A stretch of DNA of 64,000 nt. Source: Vulgatibacter incomptus (lineage in GTDB: Bacteria; Myxococcota; Myxococcia; Myxococcales; Vulgatibacteraceae). The stretch covers positions 3,473,501-3,537,500 of the forward strand of contig NZ_CP012332.1 in NCBI RefSeq assembly GCF_001263175.1, in the 5' to 3' direction. The translations under genes and the position numbers were made by a program. Every line of letters begins with the position of its first letter. Position 1 is the stretch's first letter. Positions 7,592-15,678 of the stretch are shown in pieces. Under the pieces are notes generated by a model, which worked only from the letters and a program-made list of their open reading frames with translations, made no database searches and had not been told where the DNA came from.

Positions 7592-8593
7592 CTACGAGCC
7601 GACGACGTCCCCGGCGCTTGAGCCAGGCCTCTGGTTCAGATCGGGAACGCCGTCCGGGAAGATGAGATCCATCGGGCTGTCGAGCCACGACGCGTACGCG
7701 GCATCGTCGGCGACCGGCGCTCGACCGTACTTCTGCTCGAAGTAGGCGCCCCAATCCGGGCGGGAGCCGTCCAGATCCGTGAGGCCGTACTCGCGGGCGA
7801 GGCCCCAGGAGCTGAGGACGCGGCCGGCCTTTCGGCGGACGAGCGGATCCGCGGCGAGGGCCGCAATGGCACGGCCGACGAAGCACGGCGTCTCGGAGGA
7901 CACGTAGTCGGGCGTGTGGGAGATCGCGTCCCGCCAGTTGGCCTCGGTGACGCCGAAGTGATCGAGCATCGCTTCCGATCGCAGGTATCCGGGCGTCACC
8001 GCTAGCGCCGTCACCGGCGTCTCGCGCAGCTCGCGGGAGAGTGCGAACGCCAGGCGGATGAGGGTCATCTTCACGAGGTCATAGAGCACGTTCCCGCGGT
8101 AGCCGAAGAAGTCGCCATCCGTGACCTCCACCAGGAGCCCCCGCTCCGCACGAAGGAGCAGCGGGAGCGCATGTCGGCTCGTGAGGAGATGCGAGAAGAT
8201 CGCCCGCTCGAGCAACGAGCGAGCGTTCCCGGGGGTGGTCTCCCAGAACGGCTTTCCCCACTCGATCAGCGCGTCGCCGCCCCAAACGTCGTTGACGAGG
8301 AGGTCGAGCCGCCCCGACTCCCGCTCGATTCGTTGGCAGAGCGCGACTACCTCCGACTCCACAGTGTGATCCGTGCGGACGGCGATCCCTCGCCCGCCTC
8401 GCGCACCGACCAGCTCCGCGGTCTCCTCGATCGTCTCCGGCCGGCCCTCTCCGCTGGCGAGCTGTCCCCGTACGCTGCGCCCGCTACACCACACCGTCGC
8501 GCCCGCTTCGCCGAGCATGAGCGCGATCCCCCTTCCGACGCCGCGAGTTGCCCCCGCCACCAGCGCGACCTTTCCTTCCAATGCCTTGCCCAT
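7592..8593 (-). CDS. short-chain dehydrogenase/reductase
   Basis: A 333-residue SDR. The cofactor motif is VALVAGATRGVGRG (TGxxxGxG type) at residues 8-21 and the active-site YDLVK gives the Tyr-x3-Lys pair; the usual upstream Ser appears replaced by Thr (VEVTDGD). It is longer than classical SDRs (about 250), the extra length being a C-terminal tail rich in Asp/Trp/Tyr. ATG 8593 is chosen because the Rossmann motif begins directly after it; longer readings lack a domain. Divergent from a WYL regulator across an 85-bp region with a 23-bp palindrome, so probably its target. Confidence 0.9.
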   Translation of the reverse strand: MGKALEGKVALVAGATRGVGRGIALMLGEAGATVWCSGRSVRGQLASGEGRPETIEETAELVGARGGRGIAVRTDHTVESEVVALCQRIERESGRLDLLVNDVWGGDALIEWGKPFWETTPGNARSLLERAIFSHLLTSRHALPLLLRAERGLLVEVTDGDFFGYRGNVLYDLVKMTLIRLAFALSRELRETPVTALAVTPGYLRSEAMLDHFGVTEANWRDAISHTPDYVSSETPCFVGRAIAALAADPLVRRKAGRVLSSWGLAREYGLTDLDGSRPDWGAYFEQKYGRAPVADDAAYASWLDSPMDLIFPDGVPDLNQRPGSSAGDVVGS

Positions 8594-8635
8594 CTCGTGC
8601 CTCCATTTTGAGTACGGATGGATGATGCGCGGCCC

Positions 8636-8658
8636 TTCCTGACATCTCCTGTCAGGAA
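8636..8658. promoter_or_regulatory. operator TTCCTGACA-N5-TGTCAGGAA for the WYL regulator
   Basis: Nine-bp perfect inverted arms with a five-base spacer, midway between the divergent SDR and WYL genes. TGACA-N-TGTCA-type palindromes are typical next to YafY-like regulators. Confidence 0.68.
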
Positions 8659-8678
8659 TCCGTGCTACTTCTCGGCTC

Positions 8679-9617
8679 ATGCGCGCCGACCGCCTCGTTC
8701 GTCTTCTCCTGCTGCTCCAGAGCCGAAGCGGGTGGACCGCGGCAACTCTCGCAGACCAGCTCGAGGTCTCCGAGCGCACGGTGTATCGGGACCTCGATGC
8801 GCTCTCCGCGTCGGGCATTCCTGTCCAGGCGGTTCGTGGTCCAGGTGGCGGCGTCTCCCTGATGGACGGCTTCCGCACGGAGCTCACAGGTCTCACCCGA
8901 GCCGAGGTCCACGCGATCGCGTCCGTCGGCGAATCGCCGGCCCTCGGCGACCTGCAGCTCCGGCTCCCGCTCCGCAGCGCCCTGGCCAAGCTCGGCTTCG
9001 GTCTCCCTCCTGCGCAGCAGCAGGTGATCGCCTACGCCCGTCAGCGCCTCCACGTGGATCCAACGCCGTTCTTCGGCGAACCGGAGGAGGTTCCCCACCT
9101 CGAAGCGCTCCGCGAGGCGGTCTGGCAGAACCGCCGCATCCGCCTCGCCTACGTCGACTTCGACGGAACGCGGAGCCGTCGCCTGATCGATCCCCAGGGC
9201 CTCGTGGTGAAGGCCGACCGCTGGTACCTGGTGGCGATCACGTCGCGTGGCCCAGCGGTCTTCCGAGGGTCTCGGATCGAGAGATCAACCCTCCTCGACC
9301 AGACCTTCGAGAGGCCGGCCGACTTCGATCTGCCGACGTTCTGGCGGCAATGGAGCGCCCGGTTCGCGGAGAAGCGCGCCGTGTACGAAGTGCGGCTCCG
9401 CCTCACCGAGGAAGGAGCTGCGGCGCTCCGCGCGCTCCGGCCTCGGGCGGAGCACGGCCACATCGCCGCGGGCGAGACCGTCGTCGACTTCGAACGCGAG
9501 AGCATCGCGGTCTCGCAGCTCTGCCATGCGCCGACGGGCGTCGAGGTGCTCGCCCCCGATGACCTGCGGAGCCGGCTCCGTGCGATCGGAACCGCCTTCA
9601 ATGCCACCTACGGTTGA
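8679..9617 (+). CDS. YafY-family regulator with HTH and WYL domains
   Basis: A 312-residue one-component regulator. Residues 1-60 are an HTH_11 winged helix (RADRLVRLLLLLQSRSGWTA, SERTVYRDLDALSASGIPV); the WYL domain in the C-terminal half includes KADRWYLVAI near residue 180, and a WCX-type end follows. WYL domains sense nucleic acids or small ligands. It is divergent from an SDR gene and likely controls both through the palindrome between them. Its stop overlaps the convergent monooxygenase gene by 10 bp. Confidence 0.92.
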   Translation: MRADRLVRLLLLLQSRSGWTAATLADQLEVSERTVYRDLDALSASGIPVQAVRGPGGGVSLMDGFRTELTGLTRAEVHAIASVGESPALGDLQLRLPLRSALAKLGFGLPPAQQQVIAYARQRLHVDPTPFFGEPEEVPHLEALREAVWQNRRIRLAYVDFDGTRSRRLIDPQGLVVKADRWYLVAITSRGPAVFRGSRIERSTLLDQTFERPADFDLPTFWRQWSARFAEKRAVYEVRLRLTEEGAAALRALRPRAEHGHIAAGETVVDFERESIAVSQLCHAPTGVEVLAPDDLRSRLRAIGTAFNATYG

Positions 9618-10801
9618 AGCGCCGGCTGAGAAGGCAAGGTGAAGTCGGTCGCGCTCGCCTTCACCATCTTCTCGAACTGCCCGATGAGCGGGCGTGAGGT
9701 GAGCGCGCGGTACGCGAGGTCACGCAAGAGCCGCCCCGCGCGCGTCTTCGGAGCGAAGAAGGAGCCGGCTCGCTCGGCGCCCTTCTGGTTCTCCCGGGCA
9801 TAGGGAGCCATGGCCGCCTCGTATCGAGCGAGCGCGTTCTCGACGTCGGCGCCCGCACTCGTCAGCTCGGAGGCAAGCACGTACGCGCCGACGATTCCCA
9901 GGGACGTCCCCTGCCCACCGAGGGTTCCGCCCCAGGCGGCGTCCCCGAGCAGCACCACCCGTCCCTGACAGAAGCGGTCCAGCCTCACCGTGGCGATCTG
10001 ATCGACGTAGAGATCGGTCGACTTGTCGAGCTCCTCCAACACGCGAGGCACCTCCCATTCCAGGTTCCTGTAGGCCTCCCTCACCCGACGCCGCAGCGCC
10101 CTCGCGTCGCTGCGTTCGCCGCGGGAGAGCGGAGCCCCTGCGAAGATCAGCTGCGCGCGGCCGACCTCACTGCCGTCGCCCGAGATCATCACCGAACGCC
10201 CGGGCACGCTGTACGCCAGCGCCTCCCCGGAAAGCCGCAGCACGTTCCGCATCGAGAACGTGGCCAGCAGGTAGCCGTGGTGGCGCAGGAACTTCGATTC
10301 GTCCCCGAACTGCACCGCGCGCACGCCCGAGTGGATGCCGTCGGCGCCGACCACCAGGTCGAAGGTTTCCTTCGAGCCGCTCGCGAAGCCGACCTCCACG
10401 CCGTCCGCGTCCGCTCGAAGTGCGGCAATGCGATCGGAGAATCTGTACTGCACGCCCGCGCTGGCACTTCGGTCGACCAAGAGGCGCGAGAGGTCGCCCC
10501 GCAGGATCTCCACGTCTCCGCTCATCATCACCGAGGGCATCCGGGCGACGGGCTTGCCCGATCGTCCGAGCAACACGAGATCGGTTCCCCGGGTTCGACG
10601 CTCCCAGATCGGACCCCAGAGGTCGAGCCGGTCGAGCACTTCGCGGTGAACGGGCCCACGGAAGTCGACGGCCTGCCCGCCAGGGCGGAGCTCCCGAGCG
10701 CGTTCGACCACCGTCACGTCCCAGAGTCTGGGGTCGAGTGCACAGGCGAGAGCCGGACCGGCGATGCCGGCGCCTGAGATGAGAATCCGTCGTCGCGTCA
10801 T
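9608..10801 (-). CDS. FAD-dependent monooxygenase (PHBH/TetX-like), copy near GntR-TetR
   Basis: A 397-residue class A flavoprotein monooxygenase. The dinucleotide motif ISGAGIAGPALACAL is at residues 6-20, VVERARELRPGGQAVDFRG follows, and the second FAD motif is VVLLGDAAWGGTLGGQGTSLG near residue 285. Such enzymes hydroxylate aromatic or polyketide-like substrates, or inactivate drugs, with NAD(P)H. ATG 10801 is taken because the FAD motif follows immediately. Divergent from a GntR-TetR fusion regulator, which probably controls it. Confidence 0.9.
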   Translation of the reverse strand: MTRRRILISGAGIAGPALACALDPRLWDVTVVERARELRPGGQAVDFRGPVHREVLDRLDLWGPIWERRTRGTDLVLLGRSGKPVARMPSVMMSGDVEILRGDLSRLLVDRSASAGVQYRFSDRIAALRADADGVEVGFASGSKETFDLVVGADGIHSGVRAVQFGDESKFLRHHGYLLATFSMRNVLRLSGEALAYSVPGRSVMISGDGSEVGRAQLIFAGAPLSRGERSDARALRRRVREAYRNLEWEVPRVLEELDKSTDLYVDQIATVRLDRFCQGRVVLLGDAAWGGTLGGQGTSLGIVGAYVLASELTSAGADVENALARYEAAMAPYARENQKGAERAGSFFAPKTRAGRLLRDLAYRALTSRPLIGQFEKMVKASATDFTLPSQPALQP

Positions 10802-10817
10802 GGGAACCTCCGGAGCA

Positions 10818-10832
10818 GTGCGTACGTCGCAC
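10818..10832. promoter_or_regulatory. palindrome GTGCG-N5-CGCAC in divergent promoter region
   Basis: Five-bp inverted arms with a five-base spacer, 16 bp upstream of the monooxygenase start. A second short site, TGTTAGTACA at 10907-10916 (TGT-N4-ACA), is close to the regulator start. Both are candidate operators; neither is certain. Confidence 0.4.
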
Positions 10833-10922
10833 GCAATCGGTGCTCCGAATTTACGAGTCGATTCCCCGAATTTCACGCCACATCATGCCAAACATGGAAG
10901 ATTCTGTGTTAGTACAGATCGC

Positions 10923-11810
10923 ATGAGGACCACCTACGTGACCATCGTGGAGGACCTGCGTCGACGCATCGACGCGGGAGATCTCGCGCCCGGAGAGCGA
11001 GCACCCTCGACGCGCGCGCTGGCCCGCCGCTGGAAGGTCGCCAACGCCACCGCGGCCCGGGCACTACGCGAGCTCACCCAGGCCGGGCTCCTCGAGGCCG
11101 TCCCTCGCTCGGGGATGGTGGTCGCGAGCCAGGAGCTCTCGAGAGAGCGAATCGTCGCCGCGGCCATACGAGTGGCCGACGAGGAGGGGCTGGCGACGTT
11201 CTCGATTCGTGGCGTCGCTGCCAGGCTGGACGCGCCGGTCACGTCGCTCTATCGGCACGTCCGAAGCAAGGACGAGCTGCTCGCGCTCATGGTCGACCAG
11301 GCTCTGGGCGAGCTGCCCCTCCCCGAACGACCGCCGAGCGGGTGGCGGGCCCAGATCGAGCTTTCGGCGCGGACGGAGTGGCAGATGATGAGGCGGCATC
11401 CGTGGCTCGCTCGGCTCATGCAGATCGGTCGCCCCACGGCGCTCCCGAGCTCGCTCGGGTTCGTCGACTGGGTGATGCGCGCTCTCGACGGCACCAGGCT
11501 CGACGCCGCGAACAAGCTCCTCGTGCACATCCTCCTCCACGGCTTCATCCAGGGGCTCGCGGTCAACCTCGAAGCAGACGCGCAGGCGACGGGAGAGACC
11601 GGCCTCTCCGAAGACGACCACATGCGCACGCAGGAGGCGGCGTTCCGAGCGGCGATGTCGAGCGGCGCCTACCCGCATTTCGCCGCGATCTTCGCCGAGC
11701 TCAGCGAGGGCTTCGACCCGGACCTCGACGCGCTCTTCGAGCTGGGCCTCGGAGCGCTCCTCGATGGCTTCACGCCCATGTTCGAGGGCAAGCGGCAGCG
11801 ACGCAGCTGA
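10923..11810 (+). CDS. GntR-TetR fusion regulator
   Basis: A 295-residue protein with two DNA-binding modules in series. Residues 1-68 form a GntR winged helix (DLRRRIDAGDLAPGERAPST, NATAARALRELTQAGLLEAV). Residues 73-120 form a TetR helix-turn-helix (ERIVAAAIRVADEEGLATFS, APVTSLYRHVRSKDELLALM). The rest is a TetR-type ligand-binding C terminus. This architecture is known mainly from actinobacteria. It is divergent from the FAD monooxygenase, suggesting control of a drug- or aromatic-modifying enzyme. Confidence 0.9.
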   Translation: MRTTYVTIVEDLRRRIDAGDLAPGERAPSTRALARRWKVANATAARALRELTQAGLLEAVPRSGMVVASQELSRERIVAAAIRVADEEGLATFSIRGVAARLDAPVTSLYRHVRSKDELLALMVDQALGELPLPERPPSGWRAQIELSARTEWQMMRRHPWLARLMQIGRPTALPSSLGFVDWVMRALDGTRLDAANKLLVHILLHGFIQGLAVNLEADAQATGETGLSEDDHMRTQEAAFRAAMSSGAYPHFAAIFAELSEGFDPDLDALFELGLGALLDGFTPMFEGKRQRRS

Positions 11811-11903
11811 CGCTCGGCTTCGATGGACCAGGGAGCGGTCGCCCATCGAGGGGACTCTCCAGGGATTGCTCAGGCGCCCTCCCTTGCCAACCCTTGTTCG
11901 GCC

Positions 11904-12752
11904 ATGCCCTTCCGACGCGCCCTCCTCGTGGGCTGGATGCTCCTGGTACCCGCTTGGGCATTGGCGGATTCCGACGCGGGCGATTCTAAAGAACCGCAGC
12001 GGTGGGAGAACCTCGTCTTCCCGATGCCGATCATCGGCTTTCCGCCCAACCTCCAAAATCAAATCCAGATCTTCAACAACACGTTCACCGGCAACCTGGG
12101 CAACGGCAATGTCCCCACATTGGAGCTCTCGTACGTCACCGATCGCCACCTCGCTCTGATAGCGATCCTTCCCTTCCAGATCGGCTCCGATGGCCAGCCC
12201 AACGGTTTTCGTGACCTGGCTCTTTTCGTCCAGTACCTCGCCGCAGGCTCGCTTCGAATGGACAACATGCTGTCGGTCGGGATCACGACGGTGCTTCCGA
12301 CCGGCCGCGGGAGTCTCAGCTTGCGCGATTGGTACGTCGGCCCTTTCGCCTTCGCGGGCCAACGCTTCTGGCATCGGCTGACTCTCGAGCTGAACGTCGC
12401 CGCGCTGGTGCCAATCACGAGAGGGGAATCGGCGAGGCAGCTGGGAGCAGACGGGCTGATCGCCCTCTTGCTGACGAAGCAGCGCGCGGGCTTGCCGCTC
12501 TATCTGCAGGTCGAAGCGAACACCACGACCTTCCTGGGCGGAACCTCCGGACTGCCACAAGGCGCGACTCGGTCGCCCGTCGAGTCCGTTTTCATCGCCC
12601 CGGAGCTCTCCGCGGGGCCCTTTCATACGCCCCTCAGCGACGGCACGTGGATCGCTGGCGGCGTCTTCGTCAACCTGGCCGGCGATCCGGCCCATCGGCT
12701 CATCTACACCCTGACCGTCGCCTTCGGGATCCCCAACCGCTACGGCTACTGA
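11904..12752 (+). CDS. exported outer-membrane-type protein, function unknown
   Basis: A signal peptide (MPFRRALLVGWMLLVPAWALA) precedes a mature part of about 260 residues built of alternating strands with aromatic girdle-like residues (LALIAILPFQIGSDG, DWYVGPFAFAGQRFW, IYTLTVAFGIPNRYGY). The terminal aromatic-rich strand and lack of helices suggest a small beta-barrel of the transporter/phenol-degradation meta type, but no family is certain. ATG 11904 is preferred to an upstream in-frame ATG because it starts the signal peptide. Tail-to-tail with the chromate transporter. Confidence 0.7.
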   Translation: MPFRRALLVGWMLLVPAWALADSDAGDSKEPQRWENLVFPMPIIGFPPNLQNQIQIFNNTFTGNLGNGNVPTLELSYVTDRHLALIAILPFQIGSDGQPNGFRDLALFVQYLAAGSLRMDNMLSVGITTVLPTGRGSLSLRDWYVGPFAFAGQRFWHRLTLELNVAALVPITRGESARQLGADGLIALLLTKQRAGLPLYLQVEANTTTFLGGTSGLPQGATRSPVESVFIAPELSAGPFHTPLSDGTWIAGGVFVNLAGDPAHRLIYTLTVAFGIPNRYGY

Positions 12753-12762
12753 AGTGGCCGAG

Positions 12763-14013
12763 TCACGCAGGGAGAAGCCACTGCCCCGCCGCGGCCATGC
12801 CAACCACTACGAGCCATGGCGGCGCTCTCCAGTGCTCGAGGAGGCCGAAGCCGACCAGGGCCGCGACCGCGTCGGCCCCTCCTCGAACACCCTCCGTGAA
12901 CACGGGGTTGTAGAGAGCGGCGAGGAGTATGCCGACGACCGAGGCGTTCGCTCCTGCAAGAGCGGCCTGCGCCCAGCGCTTCGCGCGCAGGCGATGCCAG
13001 AACGGGAGCGCGCCTCCGATGAGCAGCCAGGCCGGCAGGAAGATCGCGAGCAGGCACCAGATCCCGCCGAGCCAGCTCCGATCCCCCGGATTCATGGCGC
13101 TTCCGAGATACGCGGCGAAGGCGAACATCGGGCCGGGCAGGGCCTGCGCCGCGCCATATCCCGCGAGAAATTGCTCGTCGGTGAGCCAGCCTCTCGGCAC
13201 GACCTCCGCTCGCAGCAGCGGGAGCACGACGTGCCCGCCTCCGAAGACCAGCGATCCCGAGCGGTAGAAGCTATCGAGCTCGGCGATCGCGCGCGATCCC
13301 GTCGCCGACGAGAGCGCGGGCAGCACGACCAGGAGAACGAGGAAGACGAGGAGCGCGGATCCGGCCACCGCGTGTCCGCGCCATCCGCCCGCGCGAGTCG
13401 GCGATGGAGCGGGCGTGAGGTCGTTCCGGTACAGCCTCAAGCCGACGACGCCGGCGCCCGCGATCACCCCGAGCTGCGCGAGCGCGCTTGGGAACGCGAG
13501 CACTATCGCGGCCGCCGCCAGGCAGAGCGATACGCGCGCTCGATCGGTGCAGAGCTTCTTTCCCATGCCCCACACGGCCTGGGCGACGACGACGACCGCG
13601 GCGAGCTTGAGGCCGTGCAACCAGCCCGCGCCCTGGAGGTTCCCCACGGTTGCGACGCCGTACGCGAAGCCCACCATAAGCAACGCGGAAGGCAAGGTGA
13701 AGCACGCGGACGCGAGGAGCGCTCCGGGGAGGCCGGCGCGCTGCATCCCCATCGCGAAGACGACCTGGCTGCTCGCGGGGCCTGGCAGGAACTGGCACAG
13801 CGCTACGAGGTCGCCGAGCTGCGCGTCGTCGATCCAGCGGCGCTTCTCGACCAGCTCCGCGCGCAGGTAACCCAGATGCGCGATCGGCCCGCCGAACGAC
13901 ATGCAGCCTAGCCGCAGGAAGACCGCGGCCACCTCGGCGACGCTCCCCGCCGTCGCGCGGTGGAGGTGGTCGCCGGGAGACGGGTCGGATACCGGGAGCG
14001 CCGGGGTCATCAT
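12763..14013 (-). CDS. chrA: chromate efflux transporter, long-chain type
   Basis: A 416-residue inner-membrane protein built from two homologous halves, as in bidomain ChrA. The first half has LRLGCMSFGGPIAHLGYLR and LCQFLPGPASSQVVFAMG; the second repeats this as FGGGHVVLPLL and YGAAQALPGPMFAF. About twelve transmembrane segments can be drawn. It exports chromate by a CHR-family mechanism, though some members may move other anions. The linker between halves has a Pro-rich stretch (LTPAPSPTRAGGW). Start at 14013 or the next codon; no chrB regulator is adjacent. Confidence 0.94.
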   Translation of the reverse strand: MMTPALPVSDPSPGDHLHRATAGSVAEVAAVFLRLGCMSFGGPIAHLGYLRAELVEKRRWIDDAQLGDLVALCQFLPGPASSQVVFAMGMQRAGLPGALLASACFTLPSALLMVGFAYGVATVGNLQGAGWLHGLKLAAVVVVAQAVWGMGKKLCTDRARVSLCLAAAAIVLAFPSALAQLGVIAGAGVVGLRLYRNDLTPAPSPTRAGGWRGHAVAGSALLVFLVLLVVLPALSSATGSRAIAELDSFYRSGSLVFGGGHVVLPLLRAEVVPRGWLTDEQFLAGYGAAQALPGPMFAFAAYLGSAMNPGDRSWLGGIWCLLAIFLPAWLLIGGALPFWHRLRAKRWAQAALAGANASVVGILLAALYNPVFTEGVRGGADAVAALVGFGLLEHWRAPPWLVVVGMAAAGQWLLPA

Positions 14014-14086
14014 CGATCCTTCGGTCGAACGTGCGCGCAACCTGGCACAGGGTGCCTGGTCTCGACAAGCCGACCTCCAGATCCTT

Positions 14087-14196
14087 CAGAGCGTGTGAAG
14101 AAATCGGTCCCGCCGAAGCGGGCCCGATTTCTTCAGCCGCGCTCCGCGCGGAAACGCTCTTCTTTTCGTCTGCTCCGCCTTCGGCTCCGCGAGAGC
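14087..14196. repeat. 110-bp palindrome-rich dispersed repeat, copy R1
   Basis: Matches 31933-32042 in the same orientation at 104 of 110 positions with no gaps (my alignment). It contains a long hairpin, GAAGAAATCGG paired with CCGATTTCTTC around a CCCGC-N4-GCGGG stem, then CCGCGC-TCC-GCGCGG. This copy is intergenic, 11 bp past the stop of the F420-type oxidoreductase gene and 73 bp before the chromate transporter start. Confidence 0.85.
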
Positions 14197-14207
14197 CTCG
14201 TAAAAGC

Positions 14208-14903
14208 TCACGCGGGATGGCTGAACGTGCCCGGACTGTCCGCGGTGCCGCGGAACTCGGGCTGACGCTCGCGGCTCGCGTCCGCCAGCGCGCGCCGAAC
14301 GCCGGCCGCGTCGTGATCCGAGGCGTAGACGGGCGTTCCGGGCTGCTGGCGCCAGGAATCGTCGAGCCCGCCCGCGTCCACCGCATCGAAGCCGAGCTCG
14401 TCCACCAGCCGCGTCACGATCGCCTTGGCGGCCGGATCGTCGCCGGCCACCGGGAGCGCGATCCGTCCCTTCGCGCCGGGCGGCTTGCCCGACTTCGCCA
14501 GGTGATCGGCGTAGATGTTGTTGAATGCCTTCACGACCGGCCGCCCGATCATGTGAGAAGCGAATCCACTCTCGGTCGATCCTGCCTCGATCGCCTCGAT
14601 CGTCCCGTCCCGTTGCCTGGGGTAGTAGTTGCCCGTGTCGACCACGACGACGTCGTCCGGCACCCCGTCGAAGAGATCCGGAGGGAGCTCCATGTAGCTT
14701 CGCTCGGGGATCGCGATGATCACGACCGCGCCAGACCTCGCCGCCTCGCTCACGGTGACAGGCTTCGCGCCGGTCTCAGCCGCCAGCTCTCCGAGGGTCC
14801 GAGGCCCCCGGGAGTTCGCCACGCACACCTGGTGTCCGAGCTTGGTGAAGCGGCGGGTCAACGTTCCGCCGATGTTCCCTGCGCCAATGATCCCAATCTT
14901 CAT
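14208..14903 (-). CDS. NADPH-dependent F420 reductase-like NAD(P)-binding protein
   Basis: A 231-residue protein opening with MKIGIIGAGNIGGTLTRRFT, the dinucleotide motif of the F420_oxidored family, followed by VCVANSRGPRTLGELA and VVVDTGNYYPRQRDG. These proteins reduce F420 or other small acceptors with NADPH; many bacterial homologues lack F420 and act on unknown substrates. It is close to the usual length (about 210-230). CCTCCC/GGGAGG arms (14908-14927) flank its ribosome site. The stop is followed within 11 bp by repeat R1, which may act as its terminator. Confidence 0.85.
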   Translation of the reverse strand: MKIGIIGAGNIGGTLTRRFTKLGHQVCVANSRGPRTLGELAAETGAKPVTVSEAARSGAVVIIAIPERSYMELPPDLFDGVPDDVVVVDTGNYYPRQRDGTIEAIEAGSTESGFASHMIGRPVVKAFNNIYADHLAKSGKPPGAKGRIALPVAGDDPAAKAIVTRLVDELGFDAVDAGGLDDSWRQQPGTPVYASDHDAAGVRRALADASRERQPEFRGTADSPGTFSHPA

Positions 14904-15002
14904 GTCGCCTCCCTCCGAAACGGGAGGGGAGCATGGACGCGATTTCCGTTGGCCGCCCATCCCCCGTGCGGGCGGACGAGTCGCCGCCATGTGGGCCTCG
15001 CT

Positions 15003-15443
15003 CTACCGCTTCGCACGCCGGAGCGGGAGGAGCGCCCGCAGCCTCTCGTCCCGCAGCCACAATCCGCCCCAGACGAGGACCGCGATGTAGATCGGGAACA
15101 GCGTGTGCGTCGCGAGCGGGTTGGCGAGGCGCAGGTGGGTCGCGATCGCCCCGCCGAAGTATCCGGTCCAGAGGACGGCCCCGAGGATCGCCGTTCGGGG
15201 GATCAGGTACAGGACCAGGCAGGCGAGACCGATCAGCCCGATCGGGAGGACGGAATGGCTCGGGTAGCCGAGGTCCACCGTTCCCTCGATGGCCTGGTGG
15301 CTCAGGGAGATCTTGATGGCGACGTCGAAGGTCAGGAAGGCCACCGCGAGCCCCTGCAGGACTCTGCCGGTCCAGAGGGCTGCCATGGACGGCGTAGCAG
15401 GAAGGGAACGAGCGCGGGCGGATTCGGCGGATGAGGTGGTCAT
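15003..15443 (-). CDS. DoxX family membrane protein
   Basis: A 146-residue protein with four predicted transmembrane helices (LWTGRVLQGLAVAFLTFDVA; VLPIGLIGLACLVLYLIP; AILGAVLWTGYFGGAIATHL; LFPIYIAVLVWGGLWL). The wording, ending with LRDERLRALLPL, is that of DoxX-like proteins, whose role in stress or thiol redox is only partly known. GGAGG lies six bases before the ATG at 15443. An inverted repeat at 15451-15477 overlaps this ribosome site. Confidence 0.86.
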   Translation of the reverse strand: MTTSSAESARARSLPATPSMAALWTGRVLQGLAVAFLTFDVAIKISLSHQAIEGTVDLGYPSHSVLPIGLIGLACLVLYLIPRTAILGAVLWTGYFGGAIATHLRLANPLATHTLFPIYIAVLVWGGLWLRDERLRALLPLRRAKR

Positions 15444-15450
15444 GGGTTCC

Positions 15451-15477
15451 TCCAAGGGTTGATGGACATCCCTTGGA
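15451..15477. promoter_or_regulatory. inverted repeat TCCAAGGG-N11-CCCTTGGA before DoxX gene
   Basis: Perfect 8-bp arms whose near arm ends in the DoxX Shine-Dalgarno region. Candidate repressor operator or ribosome-site hairpin; the cognate regulator is not adjacent. Confidence 0.5.
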
Positions 15478-15678
15478 CGGCCCGGCCCCGCCGAACTCAT
15501 CGGTCGATTCGACATCGCTGCACGGCACCGCAGCTCGAGAGGCCACCGCTCTCGGGCGGCCTCTGGGGCCGCGCATCCCCGGGTGGGCGCGAGATGTACG
15601 AAATCACTCGTGCCTGCGCCGCCGGGAGGAGACGTCGCCTTGACTCGTCTCCCGCGCCGGAGGGATGACGCCGATCAA

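Noticed and set aside
8594-8989. A longer N terminus for the SDR gene
   Set aside because: The additional 132 codons lack domain wording, cross the WYL palindrome and overlap the divergent regulator.
14087-14196. Repeat R1 as an insertion sequence or only a terminator
   Set aside because: No transposase, and 94-95% similarity to a copy inside a coding region shows it is a dispersed element. It may also terminate transcription, but that is secondary.
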